A DNA stretch of 44,269 nt from Lentilactobacillus diolivorans DSM 14421 (GCF_001434255.1 NZ_AZEY01000034.1:1-44269); one strand, 5' to 3'. Counted from the first letter of the stretch, positions 22,221-30,934 are shown. Notes: generated by a model not told the origin, from the sequence alone. A program made the numbers and translations.

Positions 22221-22727
22221 CTATGATCCATGTGCAATAGTGTAAGGTGCTCCAAGATTAAGTTGCACCGGTGCCGTGGAAACTTGTCCAAAATCAGTAT
22301 CAGAAACTGACGAAGTGTTAAATTTACCATTGTCTAGGAATTGTCCTATCACCGTATCACCAGCTACAGCAGTCTTGAAAATACCATTTGATCCAACTGT
22401 TGCTGGGTCGCCAACTTTTACATCTGCACTAATTTGAACAGTAACCGCACCAGAACGCATTACCGGAATCTCATCCTTGGCATCCCATTGTTCAACGTCT
22501 CGGGAATCCCAGCTCTGAATGTAGTAACGATTAAGCACTACCCCGTAAACACCGGTACCGTTAGCGGCAGGTGCAATGACGTTATTAGTCTTAGTTACCG
22601 CAATGCCGAATGGAACGACATCGGCTGCATGGTCAGTATTCACAACATAAGGTTGGTTACTGGCAATTGTTCCGGCACCTAATGGACCGGAGACATAACC
22701 AGTTCCTTGGGGAATATAATTAGGCAT
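22221..22727 (-). CDS. Head structural cement protein (Gp24-like)
   Basis: 168 residues, beta-rich and Gly/Ala-rich, ending in LNLGAPYTIAHGS. Motifs such as FGIAVTKTNN, VYGVVLNRYYIQSWDSRD and VKVGDPATVGSNGIFKTA are typical of the cement proteins that sit on the capsid surface of phages with DUF2213 proteases. ATG overlaps the stop of the protease gene by one base. Confidence 0.75.
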   Translation of the reverse strand: MPNYIPQGTGYVSGPLGAGTIASNQPYVVNTDHAADVVPFGIAVTKTNNVIAPAANGTGVYGVVLNRYYIQSWDSRDVEQWDAKDEIPVMRSGAVTVQISADVKVGDPATVGSNGIFKTAVAGDTVIGQFLDNGKFNTSSVSDTDFGQVSTAPVQLNLGAPYTIAHGS

Positions 22728-23890
22728 TACTTTTCACCTCCAAATTTCTTATCATACAAATCGAGATTGTTTCCGAGCTTGGTTTCGTTGGCACTATCTT
22801 TATGGAATTCGCCACCAGCGTTATCAAAACCGGTATTTTTTGCGACATCTTGCATAGCATCAAAATAAGTATTGATGTAAATATCATCCTTATCTTTCTC
22901 ATCGAAGCTGTCGTTCAACTTCTTGATCGCATCCACCTTAATCTGTTTATCATCTTTGCTCTCAAACTCGTATGAGTCGCCTAGAACCTTCTTAGCTTTC
23001 TTTTCGAGTGCTAAACGATTCTTTACGGCTTCTTGAATACTGTCGGCAGCATCTTGCTTGGCTTTCTCAGCCTTAGCTTTTTCAGCATCCTTTTCAGCCT
23101 TAGCTTTAGTAGCATCACTTTCAGCCTTCTCTTTATCGTCTTTAGCAGACTTAAGCTTCTTTTCAGTTTCTTCAGCGGTTTCTTTGCTCTGCTTGGCTTG
23201 CTCTTTAGCATCAGTAATCTGTTGCTTATAAGCCTTAATTTGAGCTTGAATTTTGTCCGCTGCATCTGATTCAAGTTCAACAGTATCGCCTGAATCCAGC
23301 ATTAACTTGGTCATTTGATTCCCTCCATTCGATTTATGTTTATCTAGAACCATTTCGGCAGAATCACCAAACAAATTAACATCATGTCCGGCTCTGCCAT
23401 GGTCAACAATCGCAATATGGTTAATTTTGATGTTCTTTTGTGCGGCATCATATCGAGTTCCTTGGTATTCACCTGGGTTTTCATCAACGTTGGCTAGAAA
23501 ACCAATGGATAGCTCATGTTTACCATCTCGAATCTGATCAAGTGTTTTCTGATCAGCCACCGTCATCGATACTTTCAAATGCCTGCCATCACTCTGCGCA
23601 TCATTGTGTGTCATCCCTACGGCATACCTCTTATAATTTGATGGCTTAACCGTTTCATTAGGATGATCGTTCGTAATTGGCTTAGAATTAGCCGATTGAA
23701 CTGTCTCAGGTGAGAAAATGTCATCAGGGAGCTTAGCTTCCATCAATTCAGACCCATCAGAAAAGCGATATGGGAACACACCTGGCTTAGCAATTGGACA
23801 AGCGGTGATATTCAAAAAACCGTCGTCGTCAATCGTCGAATCCATGATTGCCATTCGGTCATATCTGGTAACAGTTTTCAAATCTGCCAC
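22727..23890 (-). CDS. Prohead protease fused to scaffold (DUF2213)
   Basis: 387 residues. Residues 1-~170 are a DUF2213 (S78-like) serine protease, with the family segments PITNDHPNE and ELSIGFLANVDE and the KINHIAIVDHGRAG motif. Residues ~190-300 are a long Lys/Glu/Ala coiled coil rich in KAEKDAEKAKAEKAK-type repeats, the scaffolding part that is removed during maturation. The fusion of protease and scaffold is normal in this family. The C-terminal ~70 residues probably bind the capsid protein. Confidence 0.88.
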   Translation of the reverse strand: MADLKTVTRYDRMAIMDSTIDDDGFLNITACPIAKPGVFPYRFSDGSELMEAKLPDDIFSPETVQSANSKPITNDHPNETVKPSNYKRYAVGMTHNDAQSDGRHLKVSMTVADQKTLDQIRDGKHELSIGFLANVDENPGEYQGTRYDAAQKNIKINHIAIVDHGRAGHDVNLFGDSAEMVLDKHKSNGGNQMTKLMLDSGDTVELESDAADKIQAQIKAYKQQITDAKEQAKQSKETAEETEKKLKSAKDDKEKAESDATKAKAEKDAEKAKAEKAKQDAADSIQEAVKNRLALEKKAKKVLGDSYEFESKDDKQIKVDAIKKLNDSFDEKDKDDIYINTYFDAMQDVAKNTGFDNAGGEFHKDSANETKLGNNLDLYDKKFGGEK

Positions 23891-23893
23891 CTT

Positions 23894-24394
23894 CTATTCG
23901 CCGAGTGGAACCATGAAGTAACGGTCTGGTGAATAGATGATTTGCCCGACTTGAACCTTGCGATACTTGCGAATGCCGTTGTACCAACGTAACTGTTCAG
24001 ATCCACGCTTGAAATGATTGGCAACATCGGCAATTGACTCGCCTTCTTGAACTTGGTAAGTTGCATCTTCATAATAAGTGCAGTCGTTGGGATAATTAAC
24101 CCAGAAATTCTTCTGCTGATTAGTCAATCTCAAATTGCCATAGTGAGAGGCTACTTGCTGCGCACGTACCGTTGGATCTTCGGAGTATACCTCATCAACT
24201 GGAGAAACAGCTGATGAACTAGCCGGTGCTGAATTAGTAGGCGCATCACTTTTAGCTAGAGTACTTGATGCAGAGCTGCTTGGATAAGTGGAAGCAGCGT
24301 ATGAAGCACTGGAACTGGTTGGTGCTGAACTACTTGATGCAGAACTAACTGAGCTAGTTGTTGCATCACTGCTTGAACTACTGTCTTGTGCCAT
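23894..24394 (-). CDS. Ser-rich protein with LysM domain, in head cluster
   Basis: 166 residues. The first ~70 are almost only Ser, Ala, Thr and Pro (SSVSSASSSSAPTSSSAS-type), probably disordered. Residues ~115-158 form a LysM fold (YQVQEGESIADVANHF...GNGIRKYRKVQVGQIIY-like), ending RYFMVPLGE. LysM binds N-acetylglucosamine glycans, which is surprising among head genes; it may be a head decoration that touches the wall or has lost that role. No signal peptide. RBS AGGAGA. Confidence 0.7.
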   Translation of the reverse strand: MAQDSSSSSDATTSSVSSASSSSAPTSSSASYAASTYPSSSASSTLAKSDAPTNSAPASSSAVSPVDEVYSEDPTVRAQQVASHYGNLRLTNQQKNFWVNYPNDCTYYEDATYQVQEGESIADVANHFKRGSEQLRWYNGIRKYRKVQVGQIIYSPDRYFMVPLGE

Positions 24395-24429
24395 AATAGA
24401 ATCTCCTTTTCCTAATTTTGCTAGGCATC

Positions 24430-24455
24430 AAAAAAGACGTCCATTTCTGAACGCC
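24430..24455 (-). terminator. Intrinsic terminator inside the head operon
   Basis: On the minus strand a 7-bp stem (GGCGTTC/GGACGTC with two G-U pairs) and 6-nt loop is followed by six T. An ATGTGG/CCACAT hairpin lies about 40 bases upstream. This would give partial termination after the minor head gene, lowering expression of the downstream genes, or process the message; another promoter for the capsid genes is not obvious. Confidence 0.55.
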
Positions 24456-24516
24456 TCATCCCTAGTAATGTGACTATGTGGGCTTGCACCACATCATGTC
24501 TTTGCACTAGCCACTA

Positions 24517-25359
24517 TTAAATTAATCCTTGTGCTTGATATTCATGAAGTTGGTCAGCAAACACTGGCAACGCAACGCATCGGCATTGGATCGGTTCACC
24601 TGGCACCATCCCATTATCACCGCCAGCAGGATTACCATACCTTTGTAAGCTTTGGTCAAGTAATTGATGCAAGTCACGCACACGGGCGTCTTCCATTGAC
24701 TGCCAGATATAATAATCGGCACCAGCTTCTTGCTGACGATGCGCATTGATTTGACCGAGAATGCTGCCAGTCTGATCACGAGCAATTAGATGAGCGTGCG
24801 CACTGGTTACATTGTCAATTTTGGCAATTTCCTTAGCAATTTCGCCCGTTCCTTGACCTTTGGTAACGCCATTAAAAACGGTTGATTCGACTTGTTGGGC
24901 ATATTGATCATGTAAGGTCGTAATGCGACTAACATTCTCCGCAATCTTGCTTTGGGTATACTGCCTTAAAAACCTGTCTGATGATATTGGGTCGATGGGC
25001 TGCGGTCCCATTTGAACTTTCAGCCCGTTATAACTCCACTTATCAACATCTTTAATAAACTCGCTAACCCAGGCTTCTAAAGTAATGTCATTGAGTCCGG
25101 ACTCTAATTGGTTCTCTAAGTACTGCATGGCTGCCCTGAGCTGGTCAGCCACACTGTCGTTAGCGTCGTCGTCTTGATAAATGGCTGATTGTTTGTAAAT
25201 CGGGACAATCGTGTATCGCCACAATTGGTCGGCTCGTTGAAACCAATGCTTCAACAAGCTGTCCATGTACTTGTGATAGCGTGTCTCTAATCCAAAGCAG
25301 AACCGTGTTGGCACAATGTGCGGTAACAATTCCTTGGGTACTTTGATCAACTTTGCCAT
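24517..25359 (-). CDS. Minor head protein (Mu gpF-like, PF04233)
   Basis: 280 residues. The C-terminal half holds the SPP1 gp7/Mu gpF domain: GTGEIAKEIAKIDNVTSAHAHLIARDQTG, WQSMEDARVRDLHQLLD and the Cys-containing end PIQCRCVALPVF. It is injected or placed at the portal vertex. It follows the portal gene by 8 bases. RBS GGTGACGG is modest. Confidence 0.88.
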   Translation of the reverse strand: MAKLIKVPKELLPHIVPTRFCFGLETRYHKYMDSLLKHWFQRADQLWRYTIVPIYKQSAIYQDDDANDSVADQLRAAMQYLENQLESGLNDITLEAWVSEFIKDVDKWSYNGLKVQMGPQPIDPISSDRFLRQYTQSKIAENVSRITTLHDQYAQQVESTVFNGVTKGQGTGEIAKEIAKIDNVTSAHAHLIARDQTGSILGQINAHRQQEAGADYYIWQSMEDARVRDLHQLLDQSLQRYGNPAGGDNGMVPGEPIQCRCVALPVFADQLHEYQAQGLI

Positions 25360-25367
25360 GCCGTCAC

Positions 25368-26813
25368 CTACTTAAACAGCTTCTTAAACCAGTTTTTATG
25401 CTTAGCGGTCTCACCGTTGTACTTTTTAACTAGGTCATTCTTCTCACTATCGGTTAATTGCTCAAACGGCTTAATAGCGTCTGCTGAATCACCTGTGAAT
25501 GCATTAGTAGCATTGTTCTTATCCGTATCAAGGAAGGCATCATGTGCCTCCTCAGGGCTTAATGCGCCACATTGAACCAAGTAGGATAATCCCTGTGCTT
25601 TTGCAAGGGATGTCTGTGCGTTTGTTAGTGAATCCTGTTCCCAAAGTGGGTTGAAGTTCAGCTGCCAGTCGATGCTGTCCGGGTCAATATTGCCAACGTT
25701 CTTAGCTTTCAGTAGCAAGCGAACTAAACGCTCCAGATATGGTCTTAGAATGTTTTCTTGTTGTGATTTGATATAAGAATAATAGTTCTGCACATCAGTC
25801 TGTGTGCCAGATACCTTTCCCGATTGCTGACCTAATAAAACGGTTTTAGGAATGTTAGTGGCTGCCGATAAGTTGTCCCACATGAAGCTAATTAATGAAT
25901 CAACACCGGTTAATTGTGTGCCAACCTTAGCAACCTCATCATTCTGACCAATTAACGCCAGTGATTCAGTCGTAAATTGATAATTCATCATGCCGGATAG
26001 TTTCGCTAATTGTTTGGGATCTGCACTGGCAGTATCAATACTATTAGATGAATAGGTTTTAAACGAAAGATCGTTCATGATTTGCCCCACCGACCAGTTA
26101 GCAATATCAACTAGCTTTAGAGCATCAAAGATTGTTTCGTAAATTGAATGTCCCTGATCATCGCCCTCATCACGCCCGTATTCCGCATGCATATATCGTG
26201 AAGCGTCAATGGTCTTCATCAGACCATTCTCGGTCTGTGTGTTGTTTTCAAGATCATAGGCTGAATTGCCTACTGAAACTTGAATATTGGCTTCTTTGCC
26301 ATACGTTAGACTAAACGGCCATAGGTTAGTAATGATGTTACCCACAATCCGTCTATCGAACGGTTGAATGTACAGAATATCTAATAAGGCGTCAGGATCC
26401 AGTGGTTTAGATGAATCATCATCTTTTTGGTTCTCAATGCCACCGATCGCAATAAACGAATCGCCCCACTTGAGGCGATCACTTAGAAATTGGGCAAAAA
26501 CATTCTGGCTATTTAAATCTTTGAGTTTTTGGTTAATCAAATCGTCCAGGTCTTCATTGTCAGACGTGAACTCCCAGCCATTTCGCGTCATATCGGTTGC
26601 TGGCATTGTAATCACCATATGAGCGACGTGGTTATCATGGTCAAGTTGCTGTATTTGGTTATCATCTAACTGGCGATAATTGCCGTGTGGCACAAGATTG
26701 CTGTAACTCTTAGCCGAAGCACTATGATCATCGGCCATACTGTCAACGATTTTTACTTTTTCATCCAGCGAATCCTTAGGTGCTTGCTTCCGTTTGATGC
26801 GTTTGTTTGCCAC
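25368..26813 (-). CDS. Portal protein (DUF1073-like)
   Basis: 481 residues. Typical portal segments are DHDNHVAHMVITMPATDMTRNGWEF near the N-terminus, the RLKWGDSFIAIGG core, SFMWDNLSAATNIPKTVLLGQQSGKVSG and the helical tail YYSYIKSQQENILRPYLERLVRLLL. This belongs to the DUF1073 portal family. Position between large terminase and gpF-like protein is standard. Confidence 0.9.
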   Translation of the reverse strand: MANKRIKRKQAPKDSLDEKVKIVDSMADDHSASAKSYSNLVPHGNYRQLDDNQIQQLDHDNHVAHMVITMPATDMTRNGWEFTSDNEDLDDLINQKLKDLNSQNVFAQFLSDRLKWGDSFIAIGGIENQKDDDSSKPLDPDALLDILYIQPFDRRIVGNIITNLWPFSLTYGKEANIQVSVGNSAYDLENNTQTENGLMKTIDASRYMHAEYGRDEGDDQGHSIYETIFDALKLVDIANWSVGQIMNDLSFKTYSSNSIDTASADPKQLAKLSGMMNYQFTTESLALIGQNDEVAKVGTQLTGVDSLISFMWDNLSAATNIPKTVLLGQQSGKVSGTQTDVQNYYSYIKSQQENILRPYLERLVRLLLKAKNVGNIDPDSIDWQLNFNPLWEQDSLTNAQTSLAKAQGLSYLVQCGALSPEEAHDAFLDTDKNNATNAFTGDSADAIKPFEQLTDSEKNDLVKKYNGETAKHKNWFKKLFK

Positions 26814-26824
26814 ACTGTGTCACC

Positions 26825-28276
26825 TCACATTCCATATCGTGCAAATAGGTTATTAGACTTTTCCATGTAGGTTAGTCCTTGCGTCGTACTATCAACTTCA
26901 TCGTCGTGGGCTGCGGTTGGGAAGCTCGTTAGCTCAGTAATATAATCGTCAATCTCAGGTCGCCAAGCCGGATGAGGGATGTAGATATTACCAGCCTCGA
27001 ACTGTGCAGTAACGGCATATGCTCGCACTTCCTTGCCACCTTGCGGTTCAACCGGAATAATGCCACCAATCTCATGCTGAAGCGTGTTAATGATGGCTGG
27101 CCCGTTGGCTTTGTCTTCAATAAACTTCCGTGAAGCTTTCGGGTACATCTTGGTTACTCGTCGAATAGCATTCAGCGTTTGCGTAAAGTCCATACGAGCA
27201 TGTTCACGATGTAGTAGATAACGATCAGCACCCCGGGCACCCCATACTTGACCAGCTACATAATCATCATTTTCTTTACTTTTAAACGTGGCATCCCAAG
27301 ACTGAATTTGAGTATCTAAAAAGCGTGGCAAAATCGCCACGCTATCGTCTAATCCTAATTGGTGTTTAATTTGTTCGTTAGGCACGTAGTAACGAAGCCA
27401 ATCCGGTTTGAATACGCCACCACCTTCAGGGATGGGATTTTGTTGATATAATGCCGCCCATGTTCGAGCACCAACACTCTTCTTTGTTTGTTCAGCCCAG
27501 GCTTTGTCATAGCTTAACGGCTTCTGTGGTGCGAGTGTGTCGCCAATTTCACGACCTAATAAATCATCCGATTCAGTACATACTGCTGGCAACTTTAACT
27601 CAATCCACGGTCGTGCTTTCTGCTTAAGCAAACGGCCAATTAGATCATCGTCGCTCCACCTAGTCATAATGACAATGCAAGAAGAATCAGCATGTAGACG
27701 AGTTGAAAAGGTTGATTGCCATTCTTCCCATATCTTGTCACGGATTGTCTTGGACATTGCTTCTTGGGCGTTCTTAATCGGATCATCAATGATTAACAGA
27801 TCAGCACCACGACCAGTTGCACCAGATAGAATTGAAGTTGAGTACATCCCACCGGAATGCCCTTTAATTCCCCAGTCTGAAACGGAACTTGTCTGTTGTG
27901 AAAGCTGTAGGCTAAACATTTGCGGGGCGTAAACCATGAATTTATCACGATTCTTACGGCCAAACTTAGTATATAAATCTTCCGAATAGGCCGCCATCAT
28001 AACTTCCTTATCAGGATTCTTCATCAAGTAGTAGCTCGGAAATGTTTCAGTAATGCTGGCTGACTTGCCGTGACGTGGTGGCATCTCCACACACAGGAAC
28101 AGTTTTTCACCGTTAATAATGCGCTGCAGGTATGAACAGATTAGTTTAACGTGCGGATAGAGTTTATAACGATTTTCATGCGATAAAGTAAAGTAATACT
28201 CATACTTTCGTCGAGCTAATGCCAACTCAATACCATATTCTGCCTGTTCTTTAGGATTATTTAGGTTCCAAGCCAT
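26825..28276 (-). CDS. terL: Terminase large subunit
   Basis: 483-residue DNA-packaging motor. The ATPase domain has Walker A (EMPPRHGKSAS, near residue 65), Walker B (LLIIDDPIKN) and IVIMTRWSDDDL. The nuclease domain has acidic residues in QSWDATFKSKE, KFIEDKANGP and AHDDEVDSTTQ. ATG at 28276 is chosen because GAAGGTGATAAAG precedes it; it overlaps terS by 20 bases. Confidence 0.95.
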   Translation of the reverse strand: MAWNLNNPKEQAEYGIELALARRKYEYYFTLSHENRYKLYPHVKLICSYLQRIINGEKLFLCVEMPPRHGKSASITETFPSYYLMKNPDKEVMMAAYSEDLYTKFGRKNRDKFMVYAPQMFSLQLSQQTSSVSDWGIKGHSGGMYSTSILSGATGRGADLLIIDDPIKNAQEAMSKTIRDKIWEEWQSTFSTRLHADSSCIVIMTRWSDDDLIGRLLKQKARPWIELKLPAVCTESDDLLGREIGDTLAPQKPLSYDKAWAEQTKKSVGARTWAALYQQNPIPEGGGVFKPDWLRYYVPNEQIKHQLGLDDSVAILPRFLDTQIQSWDATFKSKENDDYVAGQVWGARGADRYLLHREHARMDFTQTLNAIRRVTKMYPKASRKFIEDKANGPAIINTLQHEIGGIIPVEPQGGKEVRAYAVTAQFEAGNIYIPHPAWRPEIDDYITELTSFPTAAHDDEVDSTTQGLTYMEKSNNLFARYGM

Positions 28277-28865
28277 CTTTATCACCTTCTAGCTTTTCTA
28301 AATGCTTGATTAACTCGTCTGTGCCCAAGTTATCGAATGAGGAATCAACGCGACCAGACAAGCCAATTTCACGTTTATCACGCCACTCATTCGGTTTCCG
28401 ATTCTTAAGCCAAAAAATGACCGCCGTGCTATCTGGTGGAACAGTATGCTCGTTTTGATAAAGCTCAATTCGTTCACGAGTGGGTACATGCTCATACACA
28501 TATTCTTTGATATCGTCATCAGTTGCTTCAGGGTGACTAAGCTTAAACTCATTCTTCGCCTTATTTCGGCGTGCCCACAATACATTATCGTCAAGGTCAA
28601 CCACTTTGTACTGATGGTCAGTGGTGACATAACCAGTAGCACGTTTAAACAACGCATTTTCAACTTGTCGGTCAACAACTTCTTTCCCCTTTTTTAGGGT
28701 GTCGGAAATGTCGGAATATTTTTTCTTCCACGCATATAATGTTGTGCGGTTAATTCCTGCATTCCTTGCTATTTGATCATCAGTCAGGCCATCACGTGCC
28801 CAGCCTTCCAGCTTGAGCAAGCCTTCTTTTGTTAACCATTTAGTATACTTAGCCAACTTGCTCAC
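28257..28865 (-). CDS. terS: Terminase small subunit
   Basis: 202 residues. An N-terminal helix-turn-helix (LEGWARDGLTDDQIARNAGINRTTLYAW, residues ~20-50) binds the packaging site. The middle is helical and oligomerising (GKEVVDRQVENALFKRATGY), and the end with VIFWLKNRKPNEWRDKRE is a common C-terminal motif of this family. It starts the packaging operon; GAGGTGAG precedes the ATG. Confidence 0.92.
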   Translation of the reverse strand: MSKLAKYTKWLTKEGLLKLEGWARDGLTDDQIARNAGINRTTLYAWKKKYSDISDTLKKGKEVVDRQVENALFKRATGYVTTDHQYKVVDLDDNVLWARRNKAKNEFKLSHPEATDDDIKEYVYEHVPTRERIELYQNEHTVPPDSTAVIFWLKNRKPNEWRDKREIGLSGRVDSSFDNLGTDELIKHLEKLEGDKDGLEPK

Positions 28866-28871
28866 CTCTAA

Positions 28872-29174
28872 TTATTTTATAAAATTATCTGAGCCGTATG
28901 GGATAGGGATGTCTCCCCAAACCTCTTTTAGCATGATAAAGATCAGGTAATCATAATTACTACCAATCAATGGCACATTTGAGAAATTGTCATATGCTTT
29001 GGTCATAATTTCCGCATGGTTGCGAATTTCTTGGTCAATATCCCCATCTTTTAACTCTTGCTGAATGGCGGAATTAGTAACCTTATCGCTCATAATCATC
29101 TTAGATACTTCAGGCTTTAGTTTTGATAGTTCGTCAACAATCTTATTAAAATCTGCATTCTCCCGATTAGTCAT
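28872..29174 (-). CDS. Unknown protein upstream of terS
   Basis: 100 residues from ATG at 29174, chosen for AGGAGAGAAATAATG. It is acidic and helical (FNKIVDELSKLKPEVSKMIMSD, then EIRNHAEIMTKAYDNF) and ends IPYGSDNFIK. No family is recognised. It sits at the head of the packaging operon and could be its first gene or an early/late boundary gene. Confidence 0.6.
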   Translation of the reverse strand: MTNRENADFNKIVDELSKLKPEVSKMIMSDKVTNSAIQQELKDGDIDQEIRNHAEIMTKAYDNFSNVPLIGSNYDYLIFIMLKEVWGDIPIPYGSDNFIK

Positions 29175-29204
29175 TATTTCTCTCCTTCGTGATACAATTA
29201 AATT

Positions 29205-29304
29205 ACAGGTATTTAGTACCGGTTGTGCATATAGCATGATCTAGTAAATAGATAGGCTTTAAGGCCTGAGGCTCTTAGCTAGAAATTAGTTAAGAGTCTC
29301 TTTT
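29205..29304 (+). ncRNA. Possible plus-strand small RNA opposite the packaging operon
   Basis: A 13-bp hairpin at 29269-29299 (AGGCTCTTAGCTA/TAGTTAAGAGTCT) is followed on the plus strand by CTCTTTTGTTTTG. An extended -10 (TGATACAAT, hexamer 29193-29198) lies about 75 bases upstream. Together these could make a ~100-nt RNA that diverges from the 28872-29174 gene. The -35 and the T run are weak. It could instead be a bidirectional terminator insulating two operons. Confidence 0.35.
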
Positions 29305-29315
29305 GTTTTGGCCTT

Positions 29316-29843
29316 TTAGTTCCAAAATTCATCCTCAATATGAGCAACACCGTGCATTGACGGGATACTAAACAAACGAATTTCCGAGCCGTCAAACATC
29401 TTAATAACAGTGATGTTTTTTTCATGCTTTTTAATTGATTTGATATACCCACGATCAAGATTCTTAATTGTCACGTACTTGCGTTTAATGTCCTGGTCTG
29501 TGATAATCCGTCCTAATTCCGAACCGTTTTTACCACCAGCGATGTTCAATTCCTCAACTAGGTACCGCTGATGATTATTTAAATGAATCTGCACGGCATT
29601 AGGTTGATAGTCATTATTGCCGTCAATTATTGGATCATAGAACGTCTCATTATCGCTGTTTACATCTTGTAAATATAAACCATTGTTAAATTCATAGACC
29701 CTTGAATTTTTCCACTGCTCATCATTGTGATAAGTAACGATATTTTGATAATATCGTGGTAGTTTAACATGTGCATTCCCATGATTGATTACTTCTAGCA
29801 ATCCATTTGCTTCGGTTTTCGTAACAGAATTAACATATGTCAT
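29316..29843 (-). CDS. Unknown protein
   Basis: 175 residues, beta-rich with charged loops (VYEFNNGLYLQDVNSDNETFYDP, KYVTIKNLDRGYIKSIKKHEKN, ITVIKMFDGSEIRLF). No signal peptide, membrane segment or known motif. AAGGAG lies upstream, and the start overlaps a tiny basic gene by 14 bases. The two probably form a unit between the accessory island and the packaging genes. Confidence 0.6.
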   Translation of the reverse strand: MTYVNSVTKTEANGLLEVINHGNAHVKLPRYYQNIVTYHNDEQWKNSRVYEFNNGLYLQDVNSDNETFYDPIIDGNNDYQPNAVQIHLNNHQRYLVEELNIAGGKNGSELGRIITDQDIKRKYVTIKNLDRGYIKSIKKHEKNITVIKMFDGSEIRLFSIPSMHGVAHIEDEFWN

Positions 29844-29961
29844 TAAGCTTTTTCTCCTTCAATTCAAGTTTATTCAGGCGTCTAGCTGCTAGAACTTTCC
29901 GCTTACGATCTTTAATCTTTGACTTCTTGTGATTCTTCGTATGTTTGTTATGTTTACTCAT
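29830..29961 (-). CDS. Tiny basic protein
   Basis: 43 residues with very high Lys/Arg/His content (MSKHNKHTKNHKKSKIKDRK at the start, then RKVLAARRLNK). GAGGCG lies 7 bases before the ATG. The gene provides the AAGGAG ribosome-binding site of the next gene within its own coding end. It may bind nucleic acid, but nothing specific can be said. Confidence 0.5.
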   Translation of the reverse strand: MSKHNKHTKNHKKSKIKDRKRKVLAARRLNKLELKEKKLNDIC

Positions 29962-30082
29962 AAATTGACGCCTCATCATTCTTTAGTTGTCATATTTCAA
30001 AAAAACAGTTTAACGTGGGATAATATGGATAGATGTTTTGGTATGTTTGTTTGTCGTGCAATTGCTTAAGGAGGCATCTGTC

Positions 30083-30367
30083 ATGACCATACTTAATAAT
30101 AATAAAATTTACCAGTTACTTAGTGAACGAGGATTGGGAAACGTTAGTCCAGAAACTGCCGAAGCCGTTGAGTCAATTTTAGGGGAACTAGATCGAAAAA
30201 ATATTTTAAGGCAAAATAATAGCAAAAATTATTTTATTGATCGGACCACGTTGGAAACAACTGGTCTTTTAAGAGCATTAGTTGAACAAAACTGGATAAT
30301 AATTGCACAAAACGATGAAATCATTAAAAAGCTAAGCCAAATTTTTGCTGCCCAAAAGGAATTGTAA
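30083..30367 (+). CDS. Unknown protein, accessory island
   Basis: 94 residues from ATG at 30083, chosen for AAGGAGGCATCTGTC. It is helical with an N-terminal NNNKIYQLLSERGLGNVSPETAEAVESIL and a C-terminal EIIKKLSQIFAAQKEL helix, possibly a small winged-helix or dimeric regulator. It is on the opposite strand to the late genes, with a GATAAT -10 about 65 bases upstream of the ATG, so it is likely expressed on its own. Confidence 0.6.
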   Translation: MTILNNNKIYQLLSERGLGNVSPETAEAVESILGELDRKNILRQNNSKNYFIDRTTLETTGLLRALVEQNWIIIAQNDEIIKKLSQIFAAQKEL

Positions 30368-30430
30368 AAATAACTAATAGATCATTACTATGAATTTGTG
30401 TTCATGTTAACTTATTAGCAATCAAATCAA

Positions 30431-30459
30431 TTGCATTATTTGAATATTAGAAAGATAAT
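30431..30459 (+). promoter_or_regulatory. Promoter of the CsbD-like gene
   Basis: TTGCAT (30431-30436), 17-bp spacer, GATAAT (30454-30459), 31 bases before the start codon with AAGGAGG in between. It looks like a sigma-A promoter. Confidence 0.5.
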
Positions 30460-30490
30460 AATCGTAGTAACTAATAAGGAGGTTATTTAT

Positions 30491-30697
30491 ATGAGTTTAA
30501 AAGATAAAGCAGATAGCACTAAGGATAAAGTTAGTGGTAAAGCTAAAGAAACTGAGGGTAAAATTACCGGTGACAAAGCTCGTGAAGCTGAAGGTAAGGG
30601 ACAGGGCCTTATTGGCAAGGCTAAAGAGAAGCTCTCTGATGCTAAAGAAACTGTTAAAGATACTGTCAATGATCTTAAAAAGAAGACTGACAAATAG
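30491..30697 (+). CDS. CsbD-like stress protein
   Basis: 68 residues, Lys/Asp/Gly/Ala-rich and almost free of aromatic residues, with the repeated KDKVSGKAKETEGKITGD pattern and K-A-K-E-K-L-S-D-A-K that define CsbD-like proteins (general stress proteins of bacteria). It has a strong RBS (AAGGAGG), its own promoter and its own terminator, so it is an independent cargo gene. Function in the family is not settled; expression in the lysogen is an inference. Confidence 0.85.
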   Translation: MSLKDKADSTKDKVSGKAKETEGKITGDKAREAEGKGQGLIGKAKEKLSDAKETVKDTVNDLKKKTDK

Positions 30698-30710
30698 TTT
30701 TGAATTTTTA

Positions 30711-30735
30711 GACAAGCCGATAGCTTGTCTTTTTT
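30711..30735 (+). terminator. Terminator of the CsbD-like gene
   Basis: GACAAGC-CGATA-GCTTGTC stem of 7 bp followed by six T, 13 bases after the stop codon. Confidence 0.85.
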
Positions 30736-30878
30736 CTAAACTGATAAGTCGATCTTTGCCTCGATAATATTCAGTAAAATGGTTGGTAGCATATGATAAA
30801 TATTAAATAATCAATGTGACCATATTTATGCCCTCTTTGCACATTTGAAAGCGTTAACTTTAATGGTATAATAGGATT

Positions 30879-30930
30879 GGGGGACGAATAAAGTTCCAGC
30901 TGCAGGTGACTTAAATACCTGCAGCTTTTT
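30879..30930 (+). ncRNA. Possible tiny plus-strand RNA starting with GGGGG
   Basis: A near-consensus promoter (TTGAAA at 30845-30850, 16-bp spacer, TGGTATAAT with hexamer 30867-30872) fires toward a strong terminator at 30898-30930 (AGCTGCAGGT/ACCTGCAGCT then five T). No ORF lies between. The predicted start is at or in GGGGGAC (30879-30885). The product would be only about 50 nt, with a weak GGGAC/GTTCC fold and the terminator hairpin. Its G5 end could pair with the C-rich loops of the RNA array. Confidence 0.5.
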
Positions 30931-30934
30931 GTAC

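Noticed and set aside
23894-24130. RiPP precursor or adhesin signal in the Ser-rich tract
   Set aside because: There is no leader peptide, signal peptide, anchor motif or modification enzyme nearby, and the gene sits inside the head operon.
27537-27932. 131-codon plus-strand ORF within terL
   Set aside because: Antisense to the terminase ATPase motifs; no ribosome-binding site or recognisable domain.
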